A stretch of DNA of 64,000 nucleotides from DASUKM01 sp036278735 (GCA_036278735.1 DASUKM010000025.1:1-64000); one strand, 5' to 3'. Numbered from the stretch's first letter, positions 8,497 through 17,729 are shown. Translations and numbers: made by a program. Notes: generated from the sequence alone by a model not told the origin.

Positions 8497-9918
8497 GTGA
8501 TCACGTCCGAATTTTCGAACCGCTCCTATTCGACCCGGCTGCGCACGGCGCTCGTGCTGACGGGAACCGGCACCGCCGGCGCCTATCACGCCGGCGTGCT
8601 GCGGGCGCTGCACGAGGCGGGCGTGCGCGTCGACGTGATCGCGGGCCGGGGCGTCGGCGCGGTCGGCGCCGTGTTCGGCGCGGTCGACGGGGCGCAGCGG
8701 CTGTGGGACGAGCACGGCCTCTGGAAAGGGGCCGCCGCCACGCGCGCGTACCGCTGGCGCCGTCCGCTGCAAATCGCCGGCTGGACGGCCGTCGTGGCCG
8801 TCGCCCTCCTCTGCGTCCCCCTCGTCCTTTTCGGCCTCGGCATCGTGGCCGCGATGGTCGGGTTCCTGCTCGGCATGGTGGGGTCGACCCGGCTGTCGGG
8901 CTCGTTCACCACCGTGTATGGGCGATGGATCGACTGGCTGTTCTCGCCGCCGGTGCTGCCGACGGTGCTGCCGCGCCTCGTGCTCGCGTGCGTGGTGATC
9001 CTCGTCGCGACGCTGGCAGCCGGCGTGGTGGTGAGCTGGCTGCGCGCTCCCGCCCGGCGGCGGATCCGCCGCGGGGCCCTGGGGTGGCTGCTCGGCGCGC
9101 CGCTCTCGGCTGCCGGGCTGATGGACCTCTGCGCGAACGACCTGTGGAAGCTGATTCGGGGCGCCGCGCCCGTCGCCGCTCCGGCCGCCGCGACACTCGG
9201 CCGGCATTATCTCGAGCTGCTGATCGAAAACCTGGGGCAGCCGGGGTTCCGCGAGCTGCTGCTGATTGCGCACGACATGGACGCGCGTCGCGACGTGGTG
9301 TTCGCCGCGCTGGCGGGCACGTACCGGCAGCGATTTTTCAGCCGTCCCGATGCCACCGGACGGCTCCAGGCGGAGATCTTCGACCTCGCGGGCGTCGGGC
9401 GCGAGCACGCGATCGACGCCCTCACGGCGAGCCTGCGGGTGCCGGTCGCGACCGAGCCGCACCTCGTCACATTCGCGGCCGAAGGCGTGTGGCGCGGCGA
9501 GACGCACCGCTTGTGCGACCGGCCGGGTGCGATCCTCCGTCTGCTCGACGAGTTGGCGGCCGCGGGCGTGGAACAGGTGATCGTCCCCTCGGCGGCGCCG
9601 CCGCCGGCCGGCCCGCACGAACTCAGCTCGGGCCGGGGCGATCTGCGGGGGCGTGCCGGCGAACTGCTCGCGACGACCGAGACCGCCGCGCTCCGCGACC
9701 TGTCCGAGCAATTCGGCGCGCGGTTCGCTGCCGTGCACGTAATCCGCCCCGCGCACAATCCCCTCGGTCCGCTCGACTTCGACGGCGTGTACGACGAGCA
9801 CTCTGATCGGCGCTACACGCTCGCCGAGCTGGTCGACCGCGGCTACGAGGACGCGTATCGGCAGTTCATCGAGCCGGTGGTGGCAGGCAGCAGCGAATCG
9901 GTCGCCAGTCGCCAGTAA
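8497..9918 (+). CDS. patatin-like membrane protein lacking the catalytic serine
   Basis: 473 aa, GTG start. The patatin fold is recognisable: ALVLTGTGTAGAYHAGVLRAL aligns with the oxyanion-hole region (normally GGGxRGxxxxG), AGRGVGAVGA aligns with the nucleophile elbow (normally GTSxGA) and FDGVYD near the C-terminus with the DG dyad residue. The elbow Ser is Gly, and the oxyanion loop is altered, so lipase activity by the usual Ser-Asp dyad is not expected. At least two to three hydrophobic segments (about residues 90-125 and 150-175) are inserted in the middle. The gene ends inside a CCAGTCG/CCAGTAA repeat, which encodes the last residues and the stop. Confidence 0.75.
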   Translation: MITSEFSNRSYSTRLRTALVLTGTGTAGAYHAGVLRALHEAGVRVDVIAGRGVGAVGAVFGAVDGAQRLWDEHGLWKGAAATRAYRWRRPLQIAGWTAVVAVALLCVPLVLFGLGIVAAMVGFLLGMVGSTRLSGSFTTVYGRWIDWLFSPPVLPTVLPRLVLACVVILVATLAAGVVVSWLRAPARRRIRRGALGWLLGAPLSAAGLMDLCANDLWKLIRGAAPVAAPAAATLGRHYLELLIENLGQPGFRELLLIAHDMDARRDVVFAALAGTYRQRFFSRPDATGRLQAEIFDLAGVGREHAIDALTASLRVPVATEPHLVTFAAEGVWRGETHRLCDRPGAILRLLDELAAAGVEQVIVPSAAPPPAGPHELSSGRGDLRGRAGELLATTETAALRDLSEQFGARFAAVHVIRPAHNPLGPLDFDGVYDEHSDRRYTLAELVDRGYEDAYRQFIEPVVAGSSESVASRQ

Positions 9919-10004
9919 CCAGTTTCCAGTCGCCAGTTTCCAGTAAGCAGTTTCCAGTTACTGGCGACTGGTTACTGGAAACTGGTTACTGGCGACTGGT
10001 TACT
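9905..10004. repeat. large inverted repeat of CCAGTxx units between convergent genes
   Basis: The left arm is built of CCAGTCG, CCAGTAA and CCAGTTT units, the right arm of their complements (TTACTGG, CGACTGG, AAACTGG). The arms can fold into one hairpin with tens of base pairs. Both flanking genes (patatin-like and Cys/Met enzyme) take their stop codons from it, so it may also work as a bidirectional terminator. Confidence 0.85.
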
Positions 10005-11160
10005 GGTTCAGCGCCTGATCCAGATCCTCGATCAGGTCCTGCGGATCTTCGAGGCCGACGGAGAGGCGTGCCATGCCGCGGGTGACGCCGGCCTGGGCGA
10101 GCTGGGCGTCGGTGTGGCCCCACTGCGAGGTCAGGACCGGCAGGCTGCACAGGCTTTCCACCCCGCCGAGACTCGCGGCGCGGCGGAACACCCGTAAGCG
10201 ATCGAAAAAGGCTTCGGCCCGCCGCAGGTCGCCGTCGAGATCGATGCAGATCATCCCGCCGAAGCCGCGCATCTGTCGCGCGGCGAGCGTGTGGTCGGGA
10301 TGGGAGGCGAGCCCCGGATAGTACACGCGCGAAACGCGGGGGTCCCGCTCGAGCCACTGCGCGATCGAGAGCGCGCTGGCGTTCTGCCGGTCGACGCGCA
10401 CCCCGAGCGTCTTCATTCCACGGCCAATCGCGTAGGCCGCCGCGGGGTCCAGCACCGTTCCAAGCATTCGCCGTGCGTGATCGACGGCGGCAAGCGAGGC
10501 CGCCGGGCCCGCGAGCGCTCCGGCGGTGATGTCGCTGTGGCCGTTGAGATATTTCGTCGCGCTGTGCATCACCACGTCGATGCCGAGCGCGAGCGGCTGC
10601 TGGTTCACGGGGCTGGCGAACGTGTTGTCGACGACCGACAGGACGCCGCGCGCACGGCACGCGCCGGCAATCGCCGCGATGTCGACGCAGCGCAGCGTCG
10701 GGTTGATCGGCGACTCGAACCAGACCAGCTTCGTCCGGTCGCCGATCAGCCGATCCGGGGCGGCCAGATCCTCGAGCGTCGCGAACCGCGGCTGGATTCC
10801 GAACTTCGGCAGGAGATCGGCGACCAGGTGCAGCGTGCCGCCATAAATCGCCGCGCTGCACACGACCTCGTCCCCCGCGCGCAGCAGCGCGAGCAGCGCC
10901 GTCGACGTGGCCGCCATGCCGCTCGAGAGCAGCAGTGCCGTCTCGGCTCCCTCGAGCGCCGCGATCGTCCGTTCGACGGCGACGACCGTCGGATTGCCGT
11001 ACCGCGAGTAGAGAAACCGCGACGATCTCCCTTCGTTGTACGCACGCACCTCGGCCGCGTTGTCGAACAGGAACGTGGTCGTTTCGTAGATGGGCGTCGT
11101 GAGCGCCGCCGCCTCGGGACTGCGTTCGCCGTGCTGAATCATCCGCGTAGCCGGACGCAT
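10000..11160 (-). CDS. Cys/Met metabolism PLP-dependent enzyme (cystathionine gamma-synthase/lyase type)
   Basis: 386 aa. The fold-type I signature is complete: TTPIYETTTFLF, YSRYGNPTVVAVE, LSSGMAATS, WFESPINPTLR, VVDNTFASP and the PLP lysine in HSATKYLNGHSDI. Family members do cystathionine synthesis or cleavage, O-acylhomoserine sulfhydrylation or methionine gamma-lysis, so the substrate cannot be fixed here. The ATG at 11160 gives the normal N-terminus; the frame stays open upstream only because a CCTTCCG repeat has no stops. The final residues LNQ and the stop lie in the CCAGTAA repeat. Confidence 0.9.
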   Translation of the reverse strand: MRPATRMIQHGERSPEAAALTTPIYETTTFLFDNAAEVRAYNEGRSSRFLYSRYGNPTVVAVERTIAALEGAETALLLSSGMAATSTALLALLRAGDEVVCSAAIYGGTLHLVADLLPKFGIQPRFATLEDLAAPDRLIGDRTKLVWFESPINPTLRCVDIAAIAGACRARGVLSVVDNTFASPVNQQPLALGIDVVMHSATKYLNGHSDITAGALAGPAASLAAVDHARRMLGTVLDPAAAYAIGRGMKTLGVRVDRQNASALSIAQWLERDPRVSRVYYPGLASHPDHTLAARQMRGFGGMICIDLDGDLRRAEAFFDRLRVFRRAASLGGVESLCSLPVLTSQWGHTDAQLAQAGVTRGMARLSVGLEDPQDLIEDLDQALNQ

Positions 11161-11164
11161 CTTC

Positions 11165-11346
11165 TGATTTCCGCCTTCCGCCTTCTGCCTTCCGCCTTCC
11201 GCCTTCCGCCCTCCGTCTTCCGCCCTCCGTCTTCCGCCTTCCGCCTTCCGCCTTCCGCCTTCCGCCTTCCGCCTTCCGCCTTCCGCCTTCCGCCTTCCGC
11301 CTTCCGCCTTCCGTCTTCCGCCCTCCGTCTTCCGTCTTCCGTCTGT
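11165..11346. repeat. 7-bp tandem repeat (CCTTCCG/CCCTCCG)n
   Basis: About 26 copies of a 7-bp unit, with CCTTCCG and variants (CCCTCCG, TCTTCCG). It fills the spacer between the DHH protein stop and the start of the PLP enzyme gene. It is open in reading frames on both strands, which creates spurious ORF extensions. Confidence 0.95.
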
Positions 11347-11347
11347 G

Positions 11348-12802
11348 TCACTTCGTCGCCGCCGTGAGCTTTCTCTCCGGGGCCGGCTCGTGCAGGAATT
11401 GATCGGCCATCTCGGCAAGGCGGGCAGTCATGGCGGCAGGATCGAGCGCCCCGTACTTCGCGCGGAAGGCGTCGAGGGGCACGACAGCCTTGGCCATCGC
11501 GCGATGCCCCCCCGCCGACCCGAGTTCTGCGAACCAGCGCTTCACGAATTCCCCCGCGTTGCGCGAGTAGCCCAGGTTCCGCACGCTGACGACGAGCGAC
11601 GGCCCCACGATGCCGGCGACGATCGTCCATTTGGCGTCTTCGAGCTGCAGGAAGAAGTCGGCCGTGTAGGGGATGAAGTCCTCGCGCGGTGCCTCGCCGA
11701 TGAAGGCGCAGAACACCTGTTCGTGCAGGACGCCGTTGCGCGTCGCGCGGTTCACGTACTCGAGCCGCTCGAGCGTGATCTCCGCCCCCTCCATCTTGCG
11801 GATGAGCGCGGCGTCCGCCATCGGGTACAGGAACGTGAAGGCCTCGAGGTCCACGCGGTTCGTATGGCGCGCGAAAAACAGCGTGTCCGACTTGATCGCG
11901 TAGAGCATCGCGGTGGCGGTGCGCTCGGAAATATTGACGTCGACCGCCCGCAGGTGCTCGGTCAGGATTGTCGACGTGGACCCGTAGTCGGCGCGGATGT
12001 CCTTGAAGACGGCCGCATAGCCCGGCTGCTCCGGGTGGTGATCGATCACGAGATCCACGCGGTCCAGCAGCCCGCTGAAGTAATGGGGCTGCACGTCGAC
12101 GGTCGCGATGCGATCGAATTCGGCGAACGACGCCGGCGTGATCGGCTCGACGTGAATGTCGAGCATGTTGGCCATCCGCAGGTTCTCCGGCCGCGTGACC
12201 CCCTGAATCGCGCCGATGATCGCGGTCGTCTTCGTCCGGCGGAGCAGGTTGCGCAGCGCGAGACCGCTCGCCAGGGCATCGGGATCGGGATCGTTGTGGA
12301 GGAGGATCAGGACGCGCGTCGCGTCGGCGAAATAGCGTTGATATTGCTGCACGCGCGCGCGGGTCATCGAGCGGCTCAGCTCGGTGACCAGCGCCGGCCG
12401 GATCAGCTCGGAGAGGTCGAGATGGGTGACTTCGCTGAGGTCCCCCTTCGTCCCGTCCGCCTTGGGCGCCGTCGGCCGCTTGCCCGTGTGCAGGACGTAG
12501 ACGAGGGTGCCCCCCGCGTCGCGAACCGCCTCGAGCACCTTCTTGACGCTCCGGCGTCCGTTGTCCTCGACGATGAAACAGGTGTTCGGCGAGATGTCGG
12601 CCTTGAGGTAGGTGTCGACCCGCCGCGGGTCCCCCACGGTGACCTCGATCCCCGCTTCGTGCAGCCGCCGGGCAAGAGGGCGGCTCTCGACGAGGAAGTC
12701 GACCTCGAAGCTCGGCAGCAGGACGTCGTCGAGCGACCGGATGACCAGCTCGTCCAGACAGACGGCTAAAACGCGCACGTCAGAACGGCCCCACGAAGCC
12801 AC
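11348..12802 (-). CDS. TrkA-N/RCK-like domain fused to DHH-DHHA1 phosphoesterase
   Basis: 484 aa. Residues 1-115 look like a degenerate TrkA-N/RCK Rossmann domain (VRVLAVCLDELVIRSLDDV, EVTVGDPRR, FIVEDNGRRSVKKVLEAVR). From about residue 160 follows a DHH phosphoesterase with motifs HNDPDPDALASG, ATVDVQ and VIDHHP, then DHHA1 with GSAGGHRAMAKA. Such enzymes hydrolyse nanoRNA or (cyclic) di-nucleotides such as pAp and c-di-AMP. A nucleotide-binding RCK domain joined to such a hydrolase suggests coupling of nucleotide signalling to ion or redox state (inference). The start is GTG at 12802, after a GCGGGG stretch. Confidence 0.85.
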   Translation of the reverse strand: MASWGRSDVRVLAVCLDELVIRSLDDVLLPSFEVDFLVESRPLARRLHEAGIEVTVGDPRRVDTYLKADISPNTCFIVEDNGRRSVKKVLEAVRDAGGTLVYVLHTGKRPTAPKADGTKGDLSEVTHLDLSELIRPALVTELSRSMTRARVQQYQRYFADATRVLILLHNDPDPDALASGLALRNLLRRTKTTAIIGAIQGVTRPENLRMANMLDIHVEPITPASFAEFDRIATVDVQPHYFSGLLDRVDLVIDHHPEQPGYAAVFKDIRADYGSTSTILTEHLRAVDVNISERTATAMLYAIKSDTLFFARHTNRVDLEAFTFLYPMADAALIRKMEGAEITLERLEYVNRATRNGVLHEQVFCAFIGEAPREDFIPYTADFFLQLEDAKWTIVAGIVGPSLVVSVRNLGYSRNAGEFVKRWFAELGSAGGHRAMAKAVVPLDAFRAKYGALDPAAMTARLAEMADQFLHEPAPERKLTAATK

Positions 12803-12949
12803 CCCGCAACCGGAGGGTTAGCATGGCAACCCCGTATTATACGCCGCATTCGCCGCGGCGCCCGGATGGCGGCCGCGGACACTGCGGGGACGCCGGCGAA
12901 GAAGAGTAAACTGGACCGGCTGTTGAGTCGTGGAAGGTGAGCGGTCACG
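12803..12949. promoter_or_regulatory. divergent promoter region (DHH gene / TPR gene)
   Basis: A TATAAT box on the minus strand (12841-12836) lies about 34 bases before the GTG of the DHH gene. Between them an ATG at 12824 (minus) opens a 14-codon frame that ends inside the DHH coding start, in another frame: a possible upstream ORF. On the plus strand GGAAGGTGA at 12932-12940 is the ribosome site of the TPR gene. Confidence 0.45.
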
Positions 12950-14584
12950 GTGTCATCTACGCGGAGTTGCTCATCACTCGTGCTTCCTGTCCTCGCGCTG
13001 GCATTCCTCGCGGGAAACGCCTCTGCGCAAACCTATTCGCTGCGCGATGTCGGGCAGGTCTCCTTCGCCAATTCTGGAGCGCCCGACGCGCAACCCGCCT
13101 TCCTGCACGGGTTGGCGCTGTTGCACGATTTCGAATACGCCTCGGCCGCCGCCGACTTCCGGGAGGCCGAGAAGATCGACCCGAATTTCGCCATGGCCTA
13201 CTGGGGCGAGGCGATGACCCACAACCACGCCGTCTGGATGGAGCAGGACAAGCCCGCCGCGCTCGCCGCGCTGGCGAAACTCGGGCCCACGCCCGAGGCG
13301 CGGCTGGCCAAAGCGCCGACCGAGCGCGAAAAAGACTACCTGCGCGCCGTGGACGTTCTGTATGGGCCGGGCTCCAAGGAGGATCGTGATTTCAAATATG
13401 CCGACGCCACGGCCGCGCTGCACCAGCAATATCCCGACGACGTGGACGCCGCCGCCTTCTATGCGCTGGCGCTGTTGGGAACGTCGCACAACGGCCGGGA
13501 CGTGCGCATCTACATGCGCGCCGCCGCCGTCCTCGAGCCGCTGTTCTACTCCCACCCGCATCACCCGGGGGTGGCACACTACCTGATTCATGCCTTCGAC
13601 GACCCGATTCACGCACCCCTGGGGCTGGACGCCGCGCGGGCGTATTCAGGCATTGCCCCGGATGCCGCGCACGCGCAGCACATGACCTCGCACATCTTTC
13701 TGGCGCTCGGCATGTGGGACCGCGTGGTGCACGCCAACGAAATCGCCGTCTCGGTGGTCAACCGCCACGCCGAGGCCGCGGGCGGGCGGCACGCCGTCTG
13801 CGGGCACTATCCCTTCTGGCTCGAATACGGATACCTCGAACAGGGGCGCGCCGCCGAAGCCCGCCGTTCGCTGGCCGCCTGTCGCGACCAGGCCGCCCCC
13901 ACAGGGACCGCCGGCGCGGCTGCGACAACGATCGATCCCGACAATTCGATCGTGGGCTCCTACGTCGCGATGTGGACCCGATACGTGCTCGATACGCAGG
14001 ACTGGCGCGGCGATGCGCTCGAGTGGACCGTCGAGACCTCCGGCGCGCCGATGCCGCACTTCGGCGTTCAATTCACGCGCGGTTTCGCCGCCGTCGAGCG
14101 CGGCGATCTGGACACGGCGCGCGACGCGCTGAAGGAGCTGCATGCGCTTGCGGCCCCGATCGGCCGACTGTTCGACACGCGGCACGTGAGCGCCGACGCC
14201 TGGGATCGCAAGGTGCCGTTGATTGAGACGCTGCAACTCGAGGGCATGATCCGCATCGCCGACGGGCAAAAAGACGACGGTCTGGCGTTGCTGCGGAAGG
14301 CGGCGGCCATGGAAGACGCCATGCCCTTCGCCTTCGGGCCGCCCGCCGTGGACAAACCTTCTTACGAACTGCTGGGCGAGGCCTTACTGGACATGAAACG
14401 CCCGGCGGAGGCGCGTGCGGCGTTCGAATCGGCGCTGTTGCGCGCGCCCCGGCGCACGCAGTCGTTGCTGGGTCTGGTGCGGTCCGAACGCGCCGCCGGC
14501 GATCCCGCGGCGGCACGGCACACCGCCGCGGAGCTGAAACAGATCTGGCACGCCGCGGAAACGCTTCCCGCGGACCTGCGATAG
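12950..14584 (+). CDS. secreted TPR-repeat protein
   Basis: 544 aa, GTG start with GGAAGGTGA nine bases upstream. It has a clear signal peptide (LVLPVLALAFLAGNASAQ, cleavage after NASA). The mature part consists of degenerate tetratricopeptide repeats (YASAAADFREAEKIDPNFAMAYW; RPAEARAAFESALLRAPRR) and His-rich segments (HPHHPGVAHYLIHAFDD; AQHMTSHIF). It resembles TPR proteins widely found in Acidobacteriota and Planctomycetes without assigned function. Probably a periplasmic scaffold protein. It stands alone between a divergent and a convergent gene. Confidence 0.85.
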   Translation: MSSTRSCSSLVLPVLALAFLAGNASAQTYSLRDVGQVSFANSGAPDAQPAFLHGLALLHDFEYASAAADFREAEKIDPNFAMAYWGEAMTHNHAVWMEQDKPAALAALAKLGPTPEARLAKAPTEREKDYLRAVDVLYGPGSKEDRDFKYADATAALHQQYPDDVDAAAFYALALLGTSHNGRDVRIYMRAAAVLEPLFYSHPHHPGVAHYLIHAFDDPIHAPLGLDAARAYSGIAPDAAHAQHMTSHIFLALGMWDRVVHANEIAVSVVNRHAEAAGGRHAVCGHYPFWLEYGYLEQGRAAEARRSLAACRDQAAPTGTAGAAATTIDPDNSIVGSYVAMWTRYVLDTQDWRGDALEWTVETSGAPMPHFGVQFTRGFAAVERGDLDTARDALKELHALAAPIGRLFDTRHVSADAWDRKVPLIETLQLEGMIRIADGQKDDGLALLRKAAAMEDAMPFAFGPPAVDKPSYELLGEALLDMKRPAEARAAFESALLRAPRRTQSLLGLVRSERAAGDPAAARHTAAELKQIWHAAETLPADLR

Positions 14585-14617
14585 CGAAGGCGTTCGGCCG
14601 CATCGCCGGCTGGTGGG

Positions 14618-17230
14618 CTAGTCGGACCGCAGGGCGACGACCGGATCGACCTGCGTGGCGCGGATCGCCGGGACGGCAGACGCGGCCGCCCCCACCAGCA
14701 GGAGCACGGCGGACACGGCCGCAAACGTCAGCGGGTCGGCCGGGCTGACGCGGTACAGCAACACCGCCATCACTCGCGTGAGCGCCATCGACCCGGCGGT
14801 GCCGATCGCGAGCCCCAGCAGCACGAGCGTCAGCCCCTGTCCAATCACGAGCCGCAGGACGCGGCCGCGCTCGGCGCCCAGCGCGAGCCGGACGCCGATC
14901 TCGTGCGTGCGGCTGCCGACCGAAAACGCCAGCACGCCGTACAGACCGATCGCGGCGAGTGCGACGCCCATGGCCGCGAAGAGCCCGAACAGCCACAACT
15001 CGAAGCGCTGGCGGCCGAGTGAATGGGCGACGAGGCCGCTCATCGTGGTGAGGCCGTAGACGGGCACTTCGGGATCGATCGTCGCGACCTCGCGGCGGAC
15101 GGCGGCGGCGAGTCCCGCCGCGTCGAGGCCGCCGCGCAGCACGAGGTTCATCGTGTTCCACCAGCCGTAGGGGGAATACATTTCGGCCGGACTGTCCTCG
15201 TCGAGCGCGAAGTCCTTCACGTTGCCGACGACGCCGATCACTTCGAGGGGGCGCGCCGGGTGATAGACGCTGACGAGACGCCGGCCGATCGGGTCTGCGC
15301 CCGGCCAGAACCGTTCCGCCATCGCCTGATTGATCACCACTACCGGACGCCGGGCCGCGATGTCCGCGTCGCTGAACGTGCGGCCCCTCAGGATGGGCAT
15401 GCCGAGCGTCCGGAAGTACGCCGCGCTGACGCCGCGCCCTTCCACCGACGGTGCATGCGCCGCATCGAGCACCGGACGCCCCTCGATATTGATGCGCCCC
15501 CAATTGCGCTCTCCCGACAGCGGCAGACGATCGGTGGCGCCGGCGGCCAGAACGCCGGGCGTGGCATGCAGCCTGTCGAGCAGCCGCGCGAGGAACGCGG
15601 TGCGCTGGTCGAGCCGCGGATATCCCGCGTCGGGCAAAGCGATCCGCACCGTGACGACGCCGGCGGCCTCGAATCCGGGGTCCACCTGGCGGAGCCGCAC
15701 GAAGCTGCGGAGCATCAGGCCGGCGCCGGCGAGCAGGACGAGCGTGAATGCCACCTCGGCGATCACCAGGGCGTTGCGCAGCGTCGTCGTGCGGGAGCTC
15801 ACGTTGGCCATCCGGTGTCCCCGCTGGAGTGCGTCGTGCACGCGGGTGCCTGTCGCGTGGAGCGCCGGGACGAGTCCCACGAGCAAGGCGGCGGCGAGGG
15901 CTGTCGCGATCGCGTACAGGACGACGGTTGCGTCGAGGCGCACGTGATCGAACCGCGGCAGGCTGCCGGCCCCGAGCACCGCAAGTCCGTGCAGCGCCCA
16001 TGAGGCGACGACGAGCGCCGCCGCCGTGCCGAGCGCGACCAGCAGCAGCGTCTCGGCGAACGTCTGGCGGATCAGGCGCCCGCGTCCGGCCCCGAGCGCC
16101 GCCCGAACGGCAAATTCCTTCTCGCGCGCGACCGCGCGTGCGAGCAGCAGGTTCATCACGTTCGTGCAGGCGATCAGCAGGACGAAGCCGACGGCCGCGA
16201 AGAGCACCCAGAGCGCCGTGCGGACGCCGCCGACGAACTCGTCGAGGAGCGGCTGGACGCGCGGCAGCCAGTTCGCATCCGTCGCGGGATACGCCGCCGC
16301 AAACCGGCGCTGCAGCGCGTCGAGATCCGCCTGCGCGTCGGCCACCCGCAGGCCCGGACGCAGCCGTCCAATCATCCAGTATTGATGAGAGACGCGGTCC
16401 CCCATCGCGGCGGCCGTCGCGCCGAGAGGGACCCAGACGTCGCAGCCGACGGGAAACGAAAACCCGGCGGGCATCACGCCCGTCAGGGTGTAGGGTTCGC
16501 CGTCGAGCAGGAACGTGCGTCCGATGGCGTGCGGATCGGCGCCGAGCAGGCGCCGCCAGAGCGCGTCGCTGGCGACGAAGACGTTCGCTCCGCCGGCGCG
16601 TTCCTCGCTCGGCAGGAACGTGCGCCCGCTCGCGGGCTCGACCCCCAGCACCCCAAAGAAACTGTTGGTCACCATCGAGAACTGGAGGCGCTCGGCGGAG
16701 GTCGCGCCGCCGAACACGAGGCCGTTGCTGCCGCTGACGTTCCAGTACGCGGCGCTCTCGCTGAACACGCGGTTCTGCTCCGCGCGCGCGACGTAGCGTC
16801 CGAGCGGGCTGCCGGTCTTCGACACGCCGTCGGGGCTGTACTCGGTGACGAGCACGAGACGGCCGGGATCCGTGAAGGGGAGGGGACGCAGCAGCACCGC
16901 GTCGACAGTGCTGAAGATCGCCGCGTTCGCCCCGATGCCGAGCGCGAGCGTCATGACGCAGGCGGCGGCGAGCAGCGGGTTGCGACGGAGCTGGCGCGTC
17001 GAGGAGCGCGCATCGCCGAGCGCGCCGGCGAGCCAGGCCGCCACCCAGACGTCGCCGGCCCGCTCCGCGATCGACGTGACGTTGCCGAACTGCCGTCGCG
17101 CGGCGGCGGCCGCCTCCTCGCGCGGCACGCCCGATTCGACCAGGGCTTCCGTCAGCTCGTCGAGGTGCTGCTGGATCTCGAGGGCGAGGTCCTCGTCTTT
17201 GCCGCCGAACCAGCGCGCGATGCGTCGCAT
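14618..17230 (-). CDS. ADOP-family ABC transporter permease (MacB-like)
   Basis: 870 aa. The N-terminal 80 residues are the soluble ADOP N domain (ALEIQQHLDELTEALVESG, AARRQFGN), followed by two MacB_PCD-FtsX units: TLALGIGANAAIFSTVDAVLLRPLPF starts the first; the C-terminal FtsX unit has RTHEIGVRLALGAERGRVLRLV and ends VPAIRATQVDPVVALRSD. Duplicated permeases of this type are a hallmark of Acidobacteriota and are thought to work in MacAB-like export of peptides or drugs. No ATPase gene is next to it. It starts 10 bases after the stop of the PadR gene, so the two form a pair. Confidence 0.93.
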   Translation of the reverse strand: MRRIARWFGGKDEDLALEIQQHLDELTEALVESGVPREEAAAAARRQFGNVTSIAERAGDVWVAAWLAGALGDARSSTRQLRRNPLLAAACVMTLALGIGANAAIFSTVDAVLLRPLPFTDPGRLVLVTEYSPDGVSKTGSPLGRYVARAEQNRVFSESAAYWNVSGSNGLVFGGATSAERLQFSMVTNSFFGVLGVEPASGRTFLPSEERAGGANVFVASDALWRRLLGADPHAIGRTFLLDGEPYTLTGVMPAGFSFPVGCDVWVPLGATAAAMGDRVSHQYWMIGRLRPGLRVADAQADLDALQRRFAAAYPATDANWLPRVQPLLDEFVGGVRTALWVLFAAVGFVLLIACTNVMNLLLARAVAREKEFAVRAALGAGRGRLIRQTFAETLLLVALGTAAALVVASWALHGLAVLGAGSLPRFDHVRLDATVVLYAIATALAAALLVGLVPALHATGTRVHDALQRGHRMANVSSRTTTLRNALVIAEVAFTLVLLAGAGLMLRSFVRLRQVDPGFEAAGVVTVRIALPDAGYPRLDQRTAFLARLLDRLHATPGVLAAGATDRLPLSGERNWGRINIEGRPVLDAAHAPSVEGRGVSAAYFRTLGMPILRGRTFSDADIAARRPVVVINQAMAERFWPGADPIGRRLVSVYHPARPLEVIGVVGNVKDFALDEDSPAEMYSPYGWWNTMNLVLRGGLDAAGLAAAVRREVATIDPEVPVYGLTTMSGLVAHSLGRQRFELWLFGLFAAMGVALAAIGLYGVLAFSVGSRTHEIGVRLALGAERGRVLRLVIGQGLTLVLLGLAIGTAGSMALTRVMAVLLYRVSPADPLTFAAVSAVLLLVGAAASAVPAIRATQVDPVVALRSD

Positions 17231-17240
17231 GGCGTTCGTT

Positions 17241-17582
17241 TCAGCCTTCGGCGGGCCCGAGCACGCGCGCGACGGCCCGCAGCATGCGTTCGAAGCTGGA
17301 CATTTCCTGTTCGAGGTGCGTGCGGCCGGCCGGCGTGAGCCGATAGACGCGGATACGCCGGCCCGTGGACGAGACGCTCCAGGCGGCGCGCAGCCAGCCG
17401 CGCTTCAACATGCGCTGCAGCGCGGGATACAGCGAGCCCTCCTCGATCTGGAGCTGGTCGTCCGACGTGCGCTTGATGTGCTGCGCGAGCGCGTAGCCGT
17501 GCAGCGGCCGCCGCTTCAACGTCTGGAGGATCATCATCTCCAGGGCGCCCGGAAAGAGATCGCGCTGGTCCGGTCTGGTCAT
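17241..17582 (-). CDS. PadR-family transcriptional regulator
   Basis: 113 aa. The winged-helix domain is complete: LFPGALEMMILQTLKRRPLHGYALAQHI, the recognition region QIEEGSLYPALQRMLKRGWL, and the wing GRRIRVYRLTPAGRTHLEQE. PadR proteins of this short class repress adjacent transport genes and release DNA on binding a ligand. ATG at 17582 gives the normal length. It is transcribed with the ADOP permease downstream, a pairing typical of Acidobacteriota, and should control that pair through the palindrome upstream. Confidence 0.92.
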   Translation of the reverse strand: MTRPDQRDLFPGALEMMILQTLKRRPLHGYALAQHIKRTSDDQLQIEEGSLYPALQRMLKRGWLRAAWSVSSTGRRIRVYRLTPAGRTHLEQEMSSFERMLRAVARVLGPAEG

Positions 17583-17609
17583 CCTGTTCTCGGCAATCCC
17601 TAGTTGGGA

Positions 17610-17618
17610 ATAGTCTAT
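17610..17618 (-). promoter_or_regulatory. small palindrome ATAGACTAT, likely PadR operator
   Basis: ATAG-N-CTAT lies 28 bases before the padR ATG and overlaps a -10-like TATAGACT on the minus strand. The position fits autorepression; the binding itself is inferred. Confidence 0.35.
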
Positions 17619-17729
17619 ACCGGACCCTTGCGTGCGGCAAACTGTCGCGCCCTGGCTCGGCCATTCGGCCGCTCCACGGCCGCCGCCGAGTGAGCGTATT
17701 ATCCGGACTGACGCGGAGGGAGGAGACCC

